This document shows positions 7,159-9,235 of a DNA stretch of 9,235 nucleotides, in pieces. Every line of letters starts with the position of its first letter. Positions within the stretch are counted from its first letter, which is position 1. The position numbers and the translations under genes are program-made. Under the pieces are notes generated by a model. The model was not told where the DNA came from, did not search any database, and worked only from the letters and a program-made list of their open reading frames with translations. Source of the stretch: Methanolinea sp. UBA275 (GTDB lineage Archaea; Halobacteriota; Methanomicrobia; Methanomicrobiales; Methanospirillaceae); contig DAWU01000059.1 in NCBI GenBank assembly GCA_002506105.1, positions 1 through 9,235 of the forward strand. Reading direction: 5' to 3'.

Positions 7159-7375
7159 AGGCTCTCAACGGATCTGTTCAGTGGTGTTCCCGAAATTAGT
7201 TTCCTTTTTTTCTTCATCATGGAATACGCCGGAGGAGAGGGATCGCGGTTTCCACCTGCGGATCCATGGATTCGCACGATGTCCGTCTGGCATTGGCCAA
7301 CCACAGCGGATTTGGCCGGGGGCATACCGGGGATTCTCAATGACAAGAGGGTCCTCCGGACCCCCTGGTACAGGT
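7159..7375. other. Gap between the two module-protein genes
   Basis: This gap of 217 bases has no gene that I can support and no TTTATA-like promoter on the minus strand. Apart from the ribosome site GAGAG before 7158, it holds one GC-rich hairpin near 7349-7363 and a TTGGCCAA palindrome at 7293-7300. I infer a long linker in a common transcript, possibly with partial termination. Confidence 0.4.
7349..7363 (-). terminator. GC-rich stem-loop after the two-module gene
   Basis: GGGTCC-GGA-GGACCC forms a perfect 6-bp stem with a 3-base loop, starting 12 bases after the stop codon of the upstream gene. It is followed only by TCTTGTC, so the T-tract is poor. It could attenuate transcription or define an mRNA 3' end between the two module-protein genes. 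Confidence 0.35.
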
Positions 7376-8200
7376 TCATGTCAGGACGAACTCCGCAGAC
7401 GCTGAAATGTCACCCATACGGAAGTCGGAAGAATATATGTCACCTACGACGTTTGATACCGTGATGGTGTACTCTCCGGGCTCCAGGAGAGTGGTGTCTA
7501 CCGCGAGTGATACGCAGTTATCATCTCCATCCCCTCTTGTCACCTCTGAATTCGCCATCATCCCTGAGAACGTCCCGCTATCCGGGAAATCAGGTGCGAC
7601 GGCCGGATCGACCTCCCAGATCACATCAGAACCGATGGCAAGGTTCGTAACGCCTGTGACAAGGAACTGGTCGCCTATGTGTTTTTTCCCTACCGCATCA
7701 ATCCGGAAGAAAGGATCTTCAGTCGCACGCTCCGGCAGGGAGGGATCATTTCCGAGGTATTCGCCAGTGAGAGTGAAGTATGTGGTTGCTGAAGTATCCC
7801 CGAGGATAATCTTCCACTTTACATGATCATATGTCATCTGGGTGACTTCCACACGGTACGTATCCGGCCTCAGGGTCGAGGTATCTATCGCGGCGGTCCA
7901 TTGGTTTGGGCCTTCAGCCTTTTTGAGTACCCTCGCCAATGTGCCGGTGTTTGTCTTTTCGAATTCATCCCCCGATTCGCCCGGTTCTTCGGCGATCTTC
8001 ACCAGGAGTTCTGATCCTTCCGGAAGGTTGGTTGTTCCGGATAGTATGAGCAGGTCTCCGACGTCCGGATCTGTAATCGGATCGAGTGTGATGTACGGCG
8101 GGAATATGCCATATGCTGCGGCAATCCCGATTGTTGTGATGAGGATCCCCGCAATGAGGAGGCCTCCCAGAAGTATCTTTTTGGACTTCATTGTTTTCAC
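7376..8200 (-). CDS. Anchored surface protein with two TTNLP-type modules
   Basis: A 274-residue exported protein, function unknown. Residues 8-30 (ILLGGLLIAGILITTIGIAAAY) are a signal or membrane anchor. Two modules follow: residues 37-145 with YITLDPITD, LSGTTNLPEGSELLV and NQWTAAIDTSTLRPDTYRVEV, closing with GDTSATTYFTL; and 163-274 with FFRIDAVGK, VTGVTNLAIGSDVIW and VDTTLLEPGEYTITVSN, closing with GDISASAEFVL. The modules match those of the next gene and part of the beta-propeller protein. The protein ends directly after the second module with no tail. The start is either GTG 8200 or ATG 8191 three codons later. The TATA box predicts transcription starting at about 8202, so GTG would be leaderless, whereas ATG would have an 11-base leader with GTGA as ribosome site; ATG 8191 is somewhat more natural. 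Confidence 0.82.
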   Translation of the reverse strand: MKTMKSKKILLGGLLIAGILITTIGIAAAYGIFPPYITLDPITDPDVGDLLILSGTTNLPEGSELLVKIAEEPGESGDEFEKTNTGTLARVLKKAEGPNQWTAAIDTSTLRPDTYRVEVTQMTYDHVKWKIILGDTSATTYFTLTGEYLGNDPSLPERATEDPFFRIDAVGKKHIGDQFLVTGVTNLAIGSDVIWEVDPAVAPDFPDSGTFSGMMANSEVTRGDGDDNCVSLAVDTTLLEPGEYTITVSNVVGDIYSSDFRMGDISASAEFVLT

Positions 8201-8214
8201 AATGCAATGTTATC

Positions 8215-8255
8215 TTGGCATTATGTATAAACTTTTTGGCATATTGCCTAAAAAA
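8215..8255 (-). promoter_or_regulatory. Promoter with flanking direct repeats and palindrome
   Basis: The minus strand has TTTATACA (8231-8224), a good archaeal TATA box whose expected start point is about 8202. On the plus strand TTGGCAT occurs at 8215-8221 and again at 8236-8242, exactly 21 bp apart, one on each side of the box. The second copy is part of an inverted repeat TTTTTGGCA-TAT-TGCC-t-AAAAA (8233-8255). A regulator bound here would block the TATA box. The XRE protein encoded at 5158-5385 is the obvious local candidate, but nothing links them directly. Confidence 0.6.
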
Positions 8256-8288
8256 TTGTGCATACAATAAAGGGTTCAGCCATTTTAC

Positions 8289-8363
8289 AGGATGGTAATC
8301 CTCAACATTGTTTAACAGACTTTAGAAACCGACAGGTCCCGGCTTTGGTTTCAATCACGATTG
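8289..8363 (-). repeat. Cluster of small inverted repeats after the grpB-like gene
   Basis: Three inverted repeats fill the gap after the grpB-like stop codon: CAATC-AC-GATTG (8352-8363), GAAACC/GGTTTC with a 16-base loop (8325-8352) and AGGAT-GGTA-ATCCT (8289-8302). Together they may form the 3' structure of that transcript. None is followed by a strong T-tract, so the terminator reading is tentative. Confidence 0.3.
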
Positions 8364-8365
8364 CG

Positions 8366-8947
8366 TCAGGAATCCTGTGAATTCTTCAATCCTTTGCGGG
8401 ATAGTTCACAGACTCGCCGGATAAATTTGGTTTTTCCAGAAGTGTATGCATCCCGGTCGTGCTCATGAAGGTCTTTCAGTCTCTTTTTCAACTCCCCGTA
8501 TTCCCGCGCAACATCCGGGTGGTCTATAAGATAATCCCTGAATCGGATCTCATCCCAGTCTCCCTGATATCTCACATGGACATGGAAGACCTGACCGGCA
8601 AATCCTTCCGGTGTATACCCCTTGATGAACATCATTTTGGGAGGGGGATTCTCTGGTTGTTTCAGGTATCTATACCCGCATTCCTGCATAGCTGAGATGA
8701 GGGAACTGGTATCGGTCGCATCCTCTATCTCAACCAGGATATCGATCGTTGGTTTTGCCAACAGGCCGGGAACGGCAGTGCTGCCTATGTGGTGGATTCT
8801 GACAATATTGTGAGTTCCGATCGCCTCAAAGATGACCTTCTTCTCCTCATAATAGCGATCCTTCCATATCGGCTGATACTCACTCAGCACAATCGGAAAC
8901 AGCTGCCAGAGTTCTTCATCGGTCATCTCATCCAGTCTCTTGATCAT
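8366..8947 (-). CDS. GrpB-family (nucleotidyltransferase-fold) protein
   Basis: A complete 193-residue protein of the GrpB/UPF0157 family, which has a nucleotidyltransferase-like fold and no settled function. The diagnostic block HHIGSTAVPGLLAKPTIDIL is at residues 52-71, with Gly55-Ser56 and Asp69 in the positions used by nucleotidyltransferases. A second conserved block, FHVHVR, is at 121-126, followed by FRDYLIDHPDVAREYGELKK (136-155). The length is near the family norm, with a short N-terminal extension. ATG 8947 follows a TATA box by about 50 bp; a second ATG at 8926 is also possible, and neither has an ideal ribosome site (GAAGGG lies only 3 bases before 8947). It appears to be a single-gene unit upstream of, and separate from, the surface-module genes. 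Confidence 0.9.
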   Translation of the reverse strand: MIKRLDEMTDEELWQLFPIVLSEYQPIWKDRYYEEKKVIFEAIGTHNIVRIHHIGSTAVPGLLAKPTIDILVEIEDATDTSSLISAMQECGYRYLKQPENPPPKMMFIKGYTPEGFAGQVFHVHVRYQGDWDEIRFRDYLIDHPDVAREYGELKKRLKDLHEHDRDAYTSGKTKFIRRVCELSRKGLKNSQDS

Positions 8948-8975
8948 ATACCCTTCAGAAAGTATTCGTGTAAGG

Positions 8976-9004
8976 CAGGTTAACCTGACTGATTTTTTAA
9001 AAAA
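8976..9004 (-). promoter_or_regulatory. Promoter of the grpB-like gene with a 12-bp palindrome
   Basis: TTTTTTAAAAAA (8993-9004) is a strong candidate TATA box, with a predicted start near 8973 and a leader of about 25 bases. Between the box and the start point lies CAGGTTAACCTG (8976-8987), a perfect 12-bp palindrome. Its position is that of a classical archaeal repressor site that would hinder polymerase. Confidence 0.5.
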
Positions 9005-9095
9005 GCGGTGGAGATGATTTCACGTATACTGCTGGAAAGGATCCGGTCTTTTGTAGTAACAATGCGGCAAAACCGTTGCAGTGCCTGATGCCTTT

Positions 9096-9235
9096 ATGGC
9101 GAAAAAAAGAATGAAAAATTATCATGTCCTGATATCCCTGCAGGAAAATCCGCAGATTCGCAATATCCGGGACTTTTACCTTCGGCAGGTGCAGTGGGCT
9201 GTGCTTAATTTTTTTGGTAATTGTGTAAGATCCAC
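9096..9235 (+). CDS. Possible start of a plus-strand gene, cut by the window edge
   Basis: From ATG 9096 (second in-frame ATG at 9111) the plus strand stays open to the last base, giving about 46 codons: MAKKRMKNYHVLISLQENPQ at the start, then a stretch with IRDFYLRQVQWAVLNFFGN. I recognise no family. It would be divergent from the grpB-like gene. There is no good ribosome site; CCTTTATGG just upstream is TATA-like but too close to fit the start. An open run of this length can be chance. The rest of 9005-9095 shows nothing that I can name. Confidence 0.25.
   Translation, partial: MAKKRMKNYHVLISLQENPQIRNIRDFYLRQVQWAVLNFFGNCVRS

Noticed and set aside
2718..8200. Mobile element or defence island
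   Set aside because: No transposase, integrase, terminal repeats, nuclease or toxin-like protein was found; codon use and base composition look uniform by eye.

Overview
The window looks like the chromosome of a methanogenic archaeon, most likely of the order Methanomicrobiales. This is an inference from content: archaeal TATA-type promoters with short leaders, ribosome sites of the GGTGAT/GAGAG type, a secreted beta-propeller protein of a type common in euryarchaea, a DUF2178 membrane protein paired with a small XRE regulator, and surface-type proteins built from repeats of the form 'I-x-IDPI...TGTTNLP'. No rRNA, tRNA, CRISPR array, insertion sequence or integrase is visible.

Layout. Bases 1-254 hold no convincing gene. 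A plus-strand gene at 255-949 resembles the QueG (epoxyqueuosine reductase-like) iron-sulfur family. It is broken by an in-frame TGA where the family motif expects Gly, and it lacks a recognisable C-terminal end. Every other convincing gene is on the minus strand. From left to right these are an AlkZ-like winged-helix protein (957-2048), a VOC/glyoxalase-fold protein (2206-2616), a 775-residue secreted beta-propeller protein (2718-5045), an XRE regulator (5158-5385), a DUF2178 membrane protein (5399-5977), a three-module surface protein (5974-7158), a two-module surface protein (7376-8200) and a GrpB-fold protein (8366-8947). The last 288 bases hold the grpB-like promoter region and perhaps the start of a plus-strand gene running off the window.

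The most interesting part is 2718-8200. Three exported proteins share the same extracytoplasmic module: two copies in one, three in the next, and a rearranged copy spliced into the N-terminal linker of the beta-propeller protein. The three-module gene overlaps the DUF2178 gene by 4 bp, and the XRE gene follows 13 bp later. The DUF2178 protein has an unusually long outside loop between its third and fourth membrane segments. I infer a surface-module, membrane-sensor and DNA-binding-regulator cassette with an associated beta-propeller. The promoter of the first gene has two TTGGCAT direct repeats exactly 21 bp apart around its TATA box, a plausible operator. Single genes with their own signals (grpB-like, VOC, AlkZ-like) flank the cassette and look like ordinary accessory or housekeeping genes.
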